Assembly (NCBI GenBank): GCA_017517325.1
Contig: JAFWZW010000004.1
Coordinates: 1-64,000, forward strand
Direction: 5' to 3'
DNA length: 64,000 nucleotides
Source of the DNA: Clostridia bacterium
Lineage (GTDB): Bacteria; Bacillota; Clostridia; Oscillospirales; SIG627
The position numbers and the translations under genes were made by a program. Below the pieces are notes generated by a model that was not told where the DNA came from, made no database searches, and saw only the letters and a program-made list of their open reading frames with translations. How positions within the stretch are numbered: the first letter of the stretch is position 1; the number at the start of each line of letters is the position of its first letter. Of the stretch, positions 46,956 through 55,800 are shown in pieces.

Positions 46956-49900
46956 TCATTCTTCGCCTTGGTGCAATTCTCTTGTGAAGGCGGAAAATTC
47001 TTTACTCACAGGCCCGCAGACTCCGTCACGGTTCACGGCGCAGACACGGTAAAAATATTGGGTGTGATCCTTCAGGCCCGTATCCTCGTATCGACCCACC
47101 ACGAAATCCTCGGGGGGGACGGTGCAAAGGAAGGTATCCTCCTTGGGCTCAAAGCCCGCCTTTTCGCTTCGGTAAAGCCTGTAGTGAGAGAAGCTCTCTT
47201 CTTTGCTTGCGCCCCAGAGGAGATAGAGCTGACCTCTGTTTTCCCCTGCGGCGGCGCAGGGCTCCGTGATCAGCCCCGTATAGACCGAGCCGATGGGGAG
47301 AGGTGCGGTGCTTGTAAAAGTGGGAAGACGCTCCTTCCGTTCACGGATGCGGATCTTCTCCTTCCCTAAACGATAGGTGAAAAAGGGACCCTTTGGATCC
47401 TGTTCGGCAGGTCTTTCATCTACCGTATTCACTTCGGCGTTAAGGGAGGGATCAAACTGCACGGTGCCACCGTTCCCGTAAAACCTTGCAATGACGCCCT
47501 CACCGTCATCCGCACGCTTCAGGCAAAGGAAGCGAAGGCTTGTTTCAAAGGGGAGAAAGCAGTGGTGATCCGAGGGAAGGGTGCCCGCCTGCGGGGGAAT
47601 GGAGATCTGCTTTAAGGGGTCAAGGTAGCATTCTGCCTTTTGGGCGATCTCTGCACTGCGGTGATCCCCCTTGTAAGAGGTGATGGCAAAGCGGAAGGTA
47701 AGGTGTAGATGACTGCCCCCCGCCACCTGCTTCTGCAACCAATCGTTGGCGCAGTAGACGTAGATATGGGAGCGCTCCCCCGCATCACCGAAATCGGTCT
47801 TATCCGGGTGAATGCGGTCAAATTCCACCACGTGGGTATCCTTCATCATCAGGGCGACGCCGAAATCGTCGTTTTCCGCACAGCACCATTCACAGCAGGC
47901 CATATAAACGTCCGTTCCGTGCCCCGTTATATCCTTTGCGTATTCCGCAACGGCTCCGTTCAGGTGACAGAGGCGGCGGCTGTTTTCCACAAGAAAAGGG
48001 AAGGCGTAATACAAATACCGATCGTAGCGCTTGTTTCCCGCCAGGTCCTTGGCGGGGGAGATGCGGTTTTCTACGTCAATGCGCTTTTCGTGGGAAAGAA
48101 GGGTCACCCTTTGGGTGACGGTGCCGCCTATTTCGGGAAACTCCGTGCGTGCCTCCACCGTGATCCTTCCGCCCTTGCGGCAAACGGTAAAGCCTGCCTT
48201 TTGGAGGGAGGAAAAGCTTTGGTGGTTATCCTTGGTATAAAGGATCCGGTTGGCTGCCGCTTCGGCAGGGTCCACCAGCTCCTGCTCCAGTTCTTTATCG
48301 TAAAGGGAACGGATGGCGCCGTTTTCTCCAAAGGTGATTCGATAAAATTCGTTCTCCACCGTGGGGGGCGCATCGAGGATCACACGCTCTGCGGTGACGG
48401 GCTGAAGCCGGCTCTTGGGTACGGCTCGGTATCCGAAGGGAGGCACCGTTACGGAAAGGGTGCCGTCGCCTTCCTCGGTGAGGATCTCTTCCTTGCGGGT
48501 AAGACCCGTGGAATTGAAGAGCAAAAGGCTCTCTTCCTTTGCTTCTATGCGGGCGGCGATGGCCTCCAGCGCGCTTTGCTCCTCGCGCTCTGCGGTGGTG
48601 CGGGCTTTTGTGATCCAATCTCGGTGCTGCATCCAGGTCTCGTACACGCTTCTGCCCTTGTAGCCGCTGGTGCCGTAGGAATGCTCGTCGTTAAAGAGGA
48701 GGTGATCCCACGCACGTCTGAAATCGGTGGCGGGATAGGAATAGGCTTCATCCGTCAAGGCCGCCGCGGCGCTCCATTTTTCCGCACGGGGCAGGGCACG
48801 GTCTGCTTCGAATTTTTCTGACATCAATTCGGGAACGGAAAGGGGGTGCTGGTACCAGCCGCCGGTAATATCCCCCCGAAGCGTAGGGATCCGATCCCCA
48901 AAGCGCTCCCGCAAAAGGCAAAAAGGCTCGTCGGGATTTCCCAAGGTGCGAACGCGGGGGTACTTCCACTTTGCGTTCCAGCTTTTGATCTGATCCAGTA
49001 CGTAGGTATCGGGCTCCTGATCGTCCCAATAGGAGGAGGTCAGCCAGATATCAAAGGGGAATTTCTCCTCTAAAAGGGCAAGGCTCTGCCACATTTTATC
49101 CTCAAGCTCGGCAAGGATGATGCCCTGATTCTTTGTGGGGAAGGGCCTTCTGGTATGGGCGGAAAAGAAGCCGAAGCCGTCTGCATAGTGGGAACAGCAC
49201 CAGACAGTCAGCTTTTTCCCCTCGGGGCTCTCCCAGTTAAAGACCATAGGGAGGTGGGATTCCAGACGCACGTCGATCCGTGCGCCGCCACCCCCTGAGG
49301 CGGTATTCCAGATATAGCGGGGCTTTGTAAGATCCGCCTTCCACACCGTGGAGCGAAGGGGATTCCAATGGTTGGGGGAAAAGATCAGATTGCGGTAGCC
49401 CGCATCGGAAAAGGGGGCGATCATAGACCAGGGGAGACCGTTGTTATCGATCATGGAAAGGGTCTCGCTTTCCACGCCGTACCCTTCCTTCAGCCGCCGC
49501 TTTTCATAGGTGCTTCGGCACAGCTCCTCCGGCCCGAAGGTTTGAATATGGTTTCCCGCCACCCCCGCGCAAACACCGATCTTGCCCGTTTTTACGTAAT
49601 CCCTTGCAAGCCGTTCTGCCGCTTTTTGTCCCCGTTCCCGGCTGTAATTATTCCAGAACCAGGTGCCCTCTGCGGTGTAGCGGTAACGGTCGAGGGGGTC
49701 ATTTTCCTCCGTAGCGTCACAAAGGGCGGCGGCCTGATCTAAGAACAGAGCGGAATTTTTCCGCTGGATATACTGGGAATTGTGCAGACCGATATCGGTA
49801 TGGGAGGAGATCATCACGTAAAGAGTCCATTCTCTGGGTGTTTGCCAAAGGGAATCGGTTTGGATCAGAACGGAGCCCTTTTGATCCCAAAGGCACCATC

Positions 49901-50123
49901 GAGCCTCGAAGGCTTCTTCCTGAACGGGGAGCATTACGAAGGTCTCTCCCTTGCCGCCACTGAAGGAGGTGGGGCACCTCTCCACCACGGTTTGCTCACC
50001 CTTTTTGACGGATAAGAATAAATGCGCCGTGGCACTGCACTCATATTGCAATACGATCCTCTGCAGACCCTCTTTTGAAACCAAAGAGGTAGGGATCACC
50101 TTCAGTCTTGAAACGGATATCAT
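46956..50123 (-). CDS. GH38-like alpha-mannosidase with fibronectin-type C-terminus
   Basis: This is a large cytoplasmic glycosidase related to family 38 alpha-mannosidases. The catalytic beta/alpha domain begins SSHTDIGLHNSQYIQRK (about 106-122), the His-Asp metal-site motif in a variant form (DIGLH rather than DIGW). DNNGLPWSMIAPFSDAGYRN and TSSYWDDQEPD follow, then the middle-domain segment AWDHLLFNDEHSYGTSGYKG (about 463-482). A long beta-sandwich follows and residues about 960-1050 look like a fibronectin III domain (YRLYRSEKAGFEPKED). There is no signal peptide. AAAGGGGC lies before the ATG. It heads the minus-strand operon GH38, SGNH, SDR, lactonase and is divergent from an AraC gene. 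The substrate may not be mannose. Confidence 0.82.
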   Translation of the reverse strand: MISVSRLKVIPTSLVSKEGLQRIVLQYECSATAHLFLSVKKGEQTVVERCPTSFSGGKGETFVMLPVQEEAFEARWCLWDQKGSVLIQTDSLWQTPREWTLYVMISSHTDIGLHNSQYIQRKNSALFLDQAAALCDATEENDPLDRYRYTAEGTWFWNNYSRERGQKAAERLARDYVKTGKIGVCAGVAGNHIQTFGPEELCRSTYEKRRLKEGYGVESETLSMIDNNGLPWSMIAPFSDAGYRNLIFSPNHWNPLRSTVWKADLTKPRYIWNTASGGGGARIDVRLESHLPMVFNWESPEGKKLTVWCCSHYADGFGFFSAHTRRPFPTKNQGIILAELEDKMWQSLALLEEKFPFDIWLTSSYWDDQEPDTYVLDQIKSWNAKWKYPRVRTLGNPDEPFCLLRERFGDRIPTLRGDITGGWYQHPLSVPELMSEKFEADRALPRAEKWSAAAALTDEAYSYPATDFRRAWDHLLFNDEHSYGTSGYKGRSVYETWMQHRDWITKARTTAEREEQSALEAIAARIEAKEESLLLFNSTGLTRKEEILTEEGDGTLSVTVPPFGYRAVPKSRLQPVTAERVILDAPPTVENEFYRITFGENGAIRSLYDKELEQELVDPAEAAANRILYTKDNHQSFSSLQKAGFTVCRKGGRITVEARTEFPEIGGTVTQRVTLLSHEKRIDVENRISPAKDLAGNKRYDRYLYYAFPFLVENSRRLCHLNGAVAEYAKDITGHGTDVYMACCEWCCAENDDFGVALMMKDTHVVEFDRIHPDKTDFGDAGERSHIYVYCANDWLQKQVAGGSHLHLTFRFAITSYKGDHRSAEIAQKAECYLDPLKQISIPPQAGTLPSDHHCFLPFETSLRFLCLKRADDGEGVIARFYGNGGTVQFDPSLNAEVNTVDERPAEQDPKGPFFTYRLGKEKIRIRERKERLPTFTSTAPLPIGSVYTGLITEPCAAAGENRGQLYLLWGASKEESFSHYRLYRSEKAGFEPKEDTFLCTVPPEDFVVGRYEDTGLKDHTQYFYRVCAVNRDGVCGPVSKEFSAFTRELHQGEE

Positions 50124-50213
50124 TACTTTCGCCCCTTTCTTTCCCTATATTTTATAACGGAAGGTAGATTTCGTAAAGCCATAATCTGACAGAAAAAGTT
50201 TAATTTTTAACAC

Positions 50214-50242
50214 TTGCAAAAGAGAAGAGCTTTTGCTATAAT
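50214..50242 (+). promoter_or_regulatory. Promoter of the second AraC gene
   Basis: TTGCAA, a 17-nt spacer and TATAAT, 27 nt before the ATG. Confidence 0.75.
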
Positions 50243-50268
50243 GAGAAAAAAGATAAGGATTTGAACGA

Positions 50269-51075
50269 ATGGTACCGCAGTTTTCTATCGTTGACGTAAT
50301 TCGGTTTCATAGAACTGATTTCAGCTTCAAAACGGAAAATAAAGCTTGTTGGGTGCTTACCTGCCGCGTGGAGGGGGAAAGTTTGTTTTCTTACAACAAA
50401 ACGGAGCAGCGCGTAAAAAGGGGCGACGTTTTGTTCATTCCCTACGGCGCCAGCTATTCCCAATCCTGCAAGGAAGAGACGCTGGTCTGCTTTCACCTGA
50501 ACGTGTGGGGAAAACTCCCCTCTGAGATCGTGCTGTTTGAGCCCAAGGAGCGAGAGCGGATCTGTGAGCTGTTTTTAAAGGCGGCCAGAGTGTGGAAGCA
50601 CAAAAAAGAGAATTATGAGCTTCTCTGTACCTCCGTTCTTTACGAGATCCTTTCCTTGATCCCCCTTTGCAGCGAGGAGACCGCAGGGCAGGGAGACGTT
50701 TTAAAGCCTGCCCTCACCTTTCTGGAAACCCACCTGTTCGATGGGGATCTTTCCCTGAAAAGCGTTTGCAGTCAGGGGCACGTAAGCCGCACTCACTTCA
50801 ATAAGCTCTTTTTTGAGCGCTTTCACCTGACCCCCACTGCCTACGTGAATCAGCGGCGCATCCGCAGGGCCGAGCAGCTTTTGGTCAGCGGCACTTGCTC
50901 CAACGAGGAGATCGCCGCCCTTTGCGGCTTTCGGGACGTGAAATATTTTTACGTGGTGTTTAAAAAGATCACGGGGGTCACCACCAAGGAATACAAAAAA
51001 GAATTTGAAAAGCAAAGAAAGGGAAGCTTTGCTTCCCACGGGGAGAATGAAACCGAAAAAATAAAGGATGCGTAG
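50269..51075 (+). CDS. AraC-family regulator
   Basis: This 268-residue regulator is divergent from the GH38-like operon. The N-terminal half is a cupin-like sensor (FSYNKTEQRVKRGDVLFIPYG region). The C-terminal half holds the two helix-turn-helix units, GDLSLKSVCSQGHVSRTHFN and NEEIAALCGFRDVKYFYVVF, followed by GVTTKEYKKEF. AAGGA precedes the ATG at about 9 nt. It likely switches the divergent operon on when an oligosaccharide appears. A terminator ends the gene at 51095. Confidence 0.9.
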   Translation: MVPQFSIVDVIRFHRTDFSFKTENKACWVLTCRVEGESLFSYNKTEQRVKRGDVLFIPYGASYSQSCKEETLVCFHLNVWGKLPSEIVLFEPKERERICELFLKAARVWKHKKENYELLCTSVLYEILSLIPLCSEETAGQGDVLKPALTFLETHLFDGDLSLKSVCSQGHVSRTHFNKLFFERFHLTPTAYVNQRRIRRAEQLLVSGTCSNEEIAALCGFRDVKYFYVVFKKITGVTTKEYKKEFEKQRKGSFASHGENETEKIKDA

Positions 51076-51095
51076 AAAATTTCTACGCATCCTTT
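51063..51095 (+). terminator. Terminator of the second AraC gene
   Basis: AAAGGATGCGTAGAAA and TTTCTACGCATCCTTT pair and end in TT. Confidence 0.85.
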
Positions 51096-51122
51096 TGCTA
51101 TCTTTTTTCAAAACTGCGGTTT

Positions 51123-51524
51123 TTATCTTACATAGTAAGGATTCGGCTTGAACAACAATGAGAAAAAGTCGAAAAATACGCCGATCCCAAACAAGCCGAC
51201 AGTAAGAAGGTATAGGATTCCCATTCCGCCTTTTCCTTCGTAAAACTTGTGAGCGCCGAAATATCCAAGAAAAATACAAAGCGCCAAGGCGACCCACTTG
51301 TTTTTGGGACGGCCGCCCATTCCACCGTTGATATTGGTGTTAACGTTGGAATTGGTGTTTGCGTTGTTGATTACAATGTTGGGAGAAGCGGCACTGCTAC
51401 TGTGCATTTCCTCTACTTGCCGCCCGCAAGCGGTACAAAGCACCGCATCTTCCGGAATCTTTGCGCCGCAATGCTTGCAAAATTTTGTTTTTTCAACCGT
51501 TTGAGTTGCATTTTGTGTATCCAT
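51123..51524 (-). CDS. TM2-domain protein with zinc ribbon
   Basis: This small membrane protein of unknown role has 133 residues: an N-terminal zinc ribbon (FCKHCGAKIP...VLCTACGRQVE), an Asn-rich linker (INNANTNSNVNTNINGG), and a TM2 domain with the usual WVALALCIFLGYFGAHKFYE motif and a second helix (GILYLLTVGLFGIGVFFDFF). TM2 proteins often act in envelope stress, and several are fused to ribbons in Clostridia. AAGGAGGAAG lies before the ATG. It is divergent from an XRE gene with an inverted repeat between. Confidence 0.88.
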   Translation of the reverse strand: MDTQNATQTVEKTKFCKHCGAKIPEDAVLCTACGRQVEEMHSSSAASPNIVINNANTNSNVNTNINGGMGGRPKNKWVALALCIFLGYFGAHKFYEGKGGMGILYLLTVGLFGIGVFFDFFSLLFKPNPYYVR

Positions 51525-51557
51525 TGTTCTTCCTCCTTAAATTGTTGGGGACATTTT

Positions 51558-51591
51558 AACACATAAGTATTCATTTGTCAACATATGTGTT
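51558..51591. promoter_or_regulatory. Operator-like inverted repeat
   Basis: AACACATA and TATGTGTT (51558-51565, 51584-51591) are symmetric arms 18 nt apart between the TM2 and XRE genes. Confidence 0.5.
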
Positions 51592-51637
51592 CAATATTGA
51601 AGAAGAATCAACATAGAATATACAAGAGGTGAAGCAA

Positions 51638-51877
51638 ATGTATGTTCCAATGCTTGATTCGGTAATCGTAGGAAAAGCAATTGCCTTTTTCAGAAAAGAA
51701 AAAGGTATTTCTCAAGAGACGCTCAGCGGCTTGGCTGACATTGGAAGAAGCCACTTAAGCGCAATAGAACGGGGCGAACGGAAGCCAACTTTGGAGACCC
51801 TTTATAGGATATGTCTTGCTCTGGATATCAAAATGAGCACGGTCATCCAAAAGATCGAAGAAGAATTGAACGCGTAA
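51638..51877 (+). CDS. XRE-family regulator
   Basis: This 79-residue Cro/C1-type regulator starts at ATG 51638, 5 nt after GAGGTGA; an upstream GTG overlaps the ribosome site. The helix-turn-helix is AIAFFRKEKGISQETLSGLA, then DIGRSHLSAIERGERKP (about 13-50). The rest completes a compact domain (LETLYRICLALDIKMSTVI). It has no sensing domain. It is divergent from the TM2 gene and probably represses it and itself through the 51558-51591 palindrome. Confidence 0.88.
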   Translation: MYVPMLDSVIVGKAIAFFRKEKGISQETLSGLADIGRSHLSAIERGERKPTLETLYRICLALDIKMSTVIQKIEEELNA

Positions 51878-51936
51878 TAACACAGCTCTGCAGTCTCCGA
51901 GGTCTTTTCATCCCTGTGCTTTTTTCATTTGGTTGG

Positions 51937-51958
51937 CGGGGCAAGCCCGTTTTTTGTC
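51937..51958 (+). terminator. Terminator of the XRE gene
   Basis: GCGGGG-CAA-GCCCGT-type hairpin followed by TTTTTG. Confidence 0.6.
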
Positions 51959-51964
51959 AAAAGG

Positions 51965-51993
51965 TTCATTTTTGTTTTGATCTGTGTTATACT
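51965..51993 (+). promoter_or_regulatory. Promoter of the SGNH-kduI group
   Basis: TTCATT, a 17-nt spacer and TATACT, 45 nt before the SGNH ATG. Confidence 0.5.
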
Positions 51994-52038
51994 GCTGTTG
52001 AAAAATCGTGCTTCGAAGATCTAAATGGAGGAAATACA

Positions 52039-53139
52039 ATGGATTATTTCAAGACTTACGTTTCCAACACCACGGCGGGAAGCGGCAATCAGTTTTTCTT
52101 TCATAACGAGGCGGAAGGCTCCACTCGAAGCCGCACCTTCTATCGGGCAGAGTGCGGCGGCGAATACCCCTATTCCTTTTTGTTTTCCAACACCATTGAC
52201 AGCACCTTCAGAGACGGCTCCGTGAGCCGAAAGAATCTGGTGATGGATCCGTGGTGCATTGAGGAAATGCGGGTCGGTGTTACCCCTTTCTGCGAGGGAG
52301 CCTCCTTTCGGGAGCCCGCGGAAATGAAGCCGGTCTTGTTTGACGGCCAAGGAAAAAAAGAGGTGGAGCCCGGAGCGCTCTTTCATACGGATCCCGTTAC
52401 CCTGAAGGCAAAGCAGGGGGAATATATCTGCGTTGAGATCGTATTTTCGGGAAAGAGGATCCCCTATCATAAGGAGAGCAAGATCCCTTCCTTCGTTTTG
52501 ACCGAAGCGGGGTGGACCCCTTCGAAGGAGCACCCCTTCGTTTCCATGGTGGGGATCCGCAGAACGCCCAAAATGAAGATCGGCTTTTTGGGGGATTCCA
52601 TTACGCAGGGAATTGGCCCGCCCACCAATTCCTACGCCCATTGGAACGCAGTCTTGGCGGATCTTTTGGGGAAAGACTTTGCCTATTGGAATCTGGGCAT
52701 CGGCTCTGCTCGCGGGGACGATGCCGCCAGCGACGGAATATGGCTTTACAAAGCCAAGCAAAACCACGTGGTTTTCGTTTGCTTTGGCATTAACGATATC
52801 CTGCAGGGCTTCAGCGCGGAGGAAGTGAAGAAGAATTTGCAGACCATTGTGGATCTTCTGTCGGAAGCGGGCGTTCGGGTCATCGTGCAGACGGCTCCTC
52901 CCTTTGACTTTGCGGATGAAAAGCGGGCAAGGTGGGAAGAGATCAACCGCTTTATTATGAAGGAATTGAAGGGCGCAGAATTGGTATTTGACTGCGCCAA
53001 GCTTTTGGCGAAAAGTGAAGATGAGCCCCATCTTCAAGCATACGGCAAGCACCCCAACGCCGAAGGCTGCCGCCTATGGGGCGAAGCGCTTTTTCGCACG
53101 GTGAAGCCGATCCTGTTGGGGGATGACCTTGTGTTATGA
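52039..53139 (+). CDS. Two-domain SGNH hydrolase
   Basis: This cytoplasmic esterase has an N-terminal beta-rich domain and a C-terminal SGNH domain. I set the start at ATG 52039 after GGAGG (7 nt); the open frame runs 76 codons further upstream with no ribosome site and crosses the promoter. In 366 residues the SGNH domain begins at about 178: MKIGFLGDSITQGIG, then LGIGSARG, VFVCFGINDIL, and a C-terminal YGKHPNAEG (Asp replaced by Lys before His in the usual DxxH). The N-terminal domain resembles those of carbohydrate esterases. It is followed by kduI, whose promoter starts inside the 3' end of this gene. Confidence 0.85.
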   Translation: MDYFKTYVSNTTAGSGNQFFFHNEAEGSTRSRTFYRAECGGEYPYSFLFSNTIDSTFRDGSVSRKNLVMDPWCIEEMRVGVTPFCEGASFREPAEMKPVLFDGQGKKEVEPGALFHTDPVTLKAKQGEYICVEIVFSGKRIPYHKESKIPSFVLTEAGWTPSKEHPFVSMVGIRRTPKMKIGFLGDSITQGIGPPTNSYAHWNAVLADLLGKDFAYWNLGIGSARGDDAASDGIWLYKAKQNHVVFVCFGINDILQGFSAEEVKKNLQTIVDLLSEAGVRVIVQTAPPFDFADEKRARWEEINRFIMKELKGAELVFDCAKLLAKSEDEPHLQAYGKHPNAEGCRLWGEALFRTVKPILLGDDLVL

Positions 53140-53157
53140 TGGGATTTTGTATATAAT
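53129..53157 (+). promoter_or_regulatory. Promoter of kduI inside the SGNH gene end
   Basis: TTGTGT, a 17-nt spacer and TATAAT. A GGGGG-CAGA-CCCCC hairpin (53158-53171) then lies at the 5' end of the message. Confidence 0.6.
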
Positions 53158-53196
53158 GGGGGCAGACCCCCAAAAGAAAAAGTAAGGAGAAGCAAT

Positions 53197-54039
53197 ATGG
53201 ACATTCGTTATTCTTGCAATCAGCGTGATTTTAAGCGTTATACCACGCAGGAAACTCGGGATGAATTTTTGATCACGGGGCTTTATCAGCCGGATCAGGT
53301 GGTCAGCGTTTACAGCCACGTGGACCGTATGGTGACTCTGGGCTGTATGCCTGTTCACGAGGCGGTATCCATTGAAAAGGGCCTTGACGTATGGGCAAAT
53401 TTCGGCACCGCATACTTTTTGGAGCGCCGCGAGATCGGTATTTTCAATTTGGGCGGAGCGGGGAAGGTGACTGCCGACGGGGAAGTGTTCCCCATGGGCT
53501 ACAAGGACTGCCTGTATATCACCCAAGGCACGAAAGAGGTGACCTTTGAAAGCGACGACGGGGCAGACCCCGCCCGATTCTATATGGTCAGCGCTCCCGC
53601 TCACTGCCGCTACGAAACCAAGCTGATCACCATTCAGGATGCCGCCAAGAGACCCGTTGGTACCTTGGAAGATTGCAACAAGCGGGTGATCAATCAGTTT
53701 ATCCATCCCAGCGTTCTGCAGACCTGCCAGCTGACGATGGGGCTGACCGTGCTGGAGCCGGGCAGTAACTGGAATACCATGCCCAGTCACACCCACGAGC
53801 GCCGTATGGAGATCTATACCTATTTTGAGATTCCTGAGAATCAGGTGGTATTTCATATGATGGGTGAGCCCACGGAGACCCGCCATATCGTAATGCAGAA
53901 TTTTGATGCGGTGATCAGCCCCTCTTGGAGCATTCATTCGGGGGTCGGTACAAGCAACTACACCTTTATCTGGGCGATGGGCGGCGAAAATCAGGCCTTT
54001 GACGATATGGATCATATCCCCACCCCCCAATTGAGATAA
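53197..54039 (+). CDS. kduI: 5-keto-4-deoxyuronate isomerase
   Basis: KduI converts 4-deoxy-L-threo-5-hexosulose uronate (from unsaturated uronates) to 3-deoxy-D-glycero-2,5-hexodiulosonate in pectin and glycosaminoglycan breakdown. The 280 residues show the family body: MDIRYSCNQRDFKRYTTQET, then RDEFLITGLYQPDQV, YFLERREIGIFNLGG, and the zinc-binding cupin block SHTHERRMEIYTYFEIPE, ending with SPSWSIHSGVGTSNYTFIWA. The length is typical. AAGGAG lies 6-7 nt upstream. It is the clearest metabolic marker in the locus and implies that uronate-bearing glycans are degraded. KduD, the next step, could be the SDR at 55801. Confidence 0.95.
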   Translation: MDIRYSCNQRDFKRYTTQETRDEFLITGLYQPDQVVSVYSHVDRMVTLGCMPVHEAVSIEKGLDVWANFGTAYFLERREIGIFNLGGAGKVTADGEVFPMGYKDCLYITQGTKEVTFESDDGADPARFYMVSAPAHCRYETKLITIQDAAKRPVGTLEDCNKRVINQFIHPSVLQTCQLTMGLTVLEPGSNWNTMPSHTHERRMEIYTYFEIPENQVVFHMMGEPTETRHIVMQNFDAVISPSWSIHSGVGTSNYTFIWAMGGENQAFDDMDHIPTPQLR

Positions 54040-54050
54040 GGAGATTTTCA

Positions 54051-54848
54051 ATGACTGATTTTTCCATTGAGATCCTGAGCGCAGAGGGGGAAGTGAAGGC
54101 AAGGGATGCCGCCGCGGGCTACGCAGGTATTCTTTATAAAGAGGAATATCAGCCGGGGGATCGGATCGTGATCACCCCTTCGGCTCCCTGCCACGCACGG
54201 ATCCAGACGGATGAGGTGATCGGCTCTTCCTTGTTGTATCTGACGGGGCCCTTTACTTACGTTATCCCCTTTGGGGTAACGCGGAAAAATATTTCCCCCT
54301 TGGCTTTCACGGGAATGAAGCATTATCTTTACGTAAAGGAAGCCGACCCTTCCGAGATCAGGCAGTATCGGAATCTTGCGCTGAACGTTTGCGATCAGCA
54401 CACGGCGGAAAATGCTTTCCCCCACGCCTCCGCCAACGTGGAGACCCGTGGCGAGGCGGTGTTTTTTGCCTGCAACGCCATTGACGGAGTTCTTGAAAAC
54501 CGAAGCCACGGCGCTTGGCCCTACCAGTCCTGGGGTATCAACCGTGACCCCGACGCCGTTTTCACTTTGGATTTCGGCCGTGAGGTAGAGGTGGATCGGG
54601 TTGTAATTTACATCCGTGCCGATTTCCCCCACGATAACTGGTGGATCCGAGGCACCCTTTGGTTTTCCGACGGCTCCAAGCTGGTATTCCCCCTGAAAAA
54701 GGACCGCTTCGGTCAGGAATTGACCTTTGAGAAAAAGCGGATCCGTTGGCTTAAATTGGGCGAGCTGATCAAGGCAGACGACCCCTCTCCCTTCCCCGCC
54801 CTGACCCAGCTGGAGGTCTACGGCACCGAAGGGGAGCTATCCGAATAA
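54051..54848 (+). CDS. Discoidin/F5-8-type carbohydrate-binding-like protein
   Basis: This 265-residue cytoplasmic protein starts 12 nt after kduI. The first 100 residues form an unrecognised beta-rich domain. From about residue 110 a galactose-binding-like beta-sandwich is suggested: RNLALNVCDQ...AFPHASANVETR...CNAIDGVLENRSHGAWPYQSW and later FGREVEVDRVVIYIRAD, the pattern of F5/8-type domains. It has no catalytic motif that I see. Coupling to kduI suggests a role in uronate-containing substrates, perhaps binding or an uncharacterised lyase-like activity. It is followed by a terminator. Confidence 0.7.
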   Translation: MTDFSIEILSAEGEVKARDAAAGYAGILYKEEYQPGDRIVITPSAPCHARIQTDEVIGSSLLYLTGPFTYVIPFGVTRKNISPLAFTGMKHYLYVKEADPSEIRQYRNLALNVCDQHTAENAFPHASANVETRGEAVFFACNAIDGVLENRSHGAWPYQSWGINRDPDAVFTLDFGREVEVDRVVIYIRADFPHDNWWIRGTLWFSDGSKLVFPLKKDRFGQELTFEKKRIRWLKLGELIKADDPSPFPALTQLEVYGTEGELSE

Positions 54849-54851
54849 AAC

Positions 54852-54883
54852 AAAAAGCGATGAGCAGAAAGTTCATCGCTTTT
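54852..54883. terminator. Shared terminator
   Basis: AAAGCGATGA-GCAGAAAGT-TCATCGCTTTT ends both the discoidin-like gene and the convergent AraC gene. Confidence 0.8.
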
Positions 54884-55631
54884 ATCTATTTTGTGATAGG
54901 GTGGGTGGATAACCGAAATAGCGCTTGAAGGCACGGCTGAACTGGTAAATATCCGAATAGCCAACGGATAGGGCGATCTCCTTTACGGGGCGCTGCTCCT
55001 GAAGCATTTCGCAGGCCTTTTTCATCCGCATTTCCGTAAGAAGCTGAAAGGGTGTTTTTTCGTATAGCTCCTTCATCACCTTACGCAGGTAAACGGCGCT
55101 GACGTTGCAGAAGGCGGCTACCTCGTGGATCTGCAGATCCGCCCTGCCGCATTCGCTTTGCATATGGGAAAAGGCTTTTTCCCCAAGGCGCTCCTTTTCG
55201 CTCCTTGGTTTTTCGCTTTTGAAAAGGAGAAAGGCAAGCTGATACAGGCGGGACAGGAGATAATAGTGGGCGCTTTCCGTTTTTTCATAGGCTTTTTGAG
55301 AGAACTCCTCGTAAAAGCTCAAGGCCCATTTTTCATTGATGCTCCCAAGGGCACAGGGGCGGGCGGCGGTATCGGAGATAAAAAAGTTGACGGAGATGCT
55401 CTCGGCACTTTCAAGGCATTCGTTGGTATAGGCGGTGCCTTGAGGAATAAAGACGCCGCGGCCAGAATCGGTTATGACGGTCTCATCCCCAAAGGTAAAG
55501 CGAAGCCGCCCCTTCAGCGTAATGATAAAGCAGCTGGCATAGCGAGAATGAAAGGATAAGAGGCGCCCCTTTTGATCCTTCACGTAAGATATATTTTTAA
55601 ATTTTTCAATTCGGATCGGATTCCGATTCAT
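54882..55631 (-). CDS. AraC-family regulator
   Basis: This 249-residue regulator starts at 55631 (NRNPIRI), because GGGGTG lies 6 nt upstream; 18 upstream nt are excluded. The N-terminal cupin-like domain (RLRFTFGDETVITDSGRGVF, then IPQGTAY) precedes helix-turn-helix units DLQIHEVAAFCNVSAVYLRK and VKEIALSVGYSDIYQFSRAF, ending RYFGYPPTL. It is divergent from the SDR at 55801, and a TGTTTCGAAACA palindrome lies between. It probably controls that SDR, and perhaps the kduI group. Confidence 0.9.
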   Translation of the reverse strand: MNRNPIRIEKFKNISYVKDQKGRLLSFHSRYASCFIITLKGRLRFTFGDETVITDSGRGVFIPQGTAYTNECLESAESISVNFFISDTAARPCALGSINEKWALSFYEEFSQKAYEKTESAHYYLLSRLYQLAFLLFKSEKPRSEKERLGEKAFSHMQSECGRADLQIHEVAAFCNVSAVYLRKVMKELYEKTPFQLLTEMRMKKACEMLQEQRPVKEIALSVGYSDIYQFSRAFKRYFGYPPTLSQNR

Positions 55632-55712
55632 TTTCATCACCCCTGCCATTGTAGCATTCTATTTCGTATTAATCAAGTGAATGCGGGCAATATACTTAAA
55701 AATCAGAGAAAT

Positions 55713-55724
55713 TGTTTCGAAACA
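55713..55724. promoter_or_regulatory. Palindromic operator candidate
   Basis: TGTTTCGAAACA is a perfect 12-bp palindrome, 26 nt upstream of the SDR promoter -35. Confidence 0.5.
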
Positions 55725-55749
55725 GCTAAACAATATACCGTTATAGGCA

Positions 55750-55778
55750 TTGATGAAAAAAACGTTCGGTGCTATGCT
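55750..55778 (+). promoter_or_regulatory. Promoter of the 55.8-kb SDR
   Basis: TTGATG, a 17-nt spacer and TATGCT. It overlaps an upstream in-frame ATG, which rules out that ATG as the start codon. Confidence 0.6.
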
Positions 55779-55800
55779 AAAGAAAAAAGGGGGAAGAAAA

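Noticed and set aside
47709-48821. 370-codon frame opposite the GH38-like gene
   Set aside because: Antisense shadow in GC-rich coding sequence.
51811-52038. N-terminal extension of the SGNH gene
   Set aside because: It crosses the XRE stop, a terminator and the promoter; a strong ribosome site supports the ATG at 52039.
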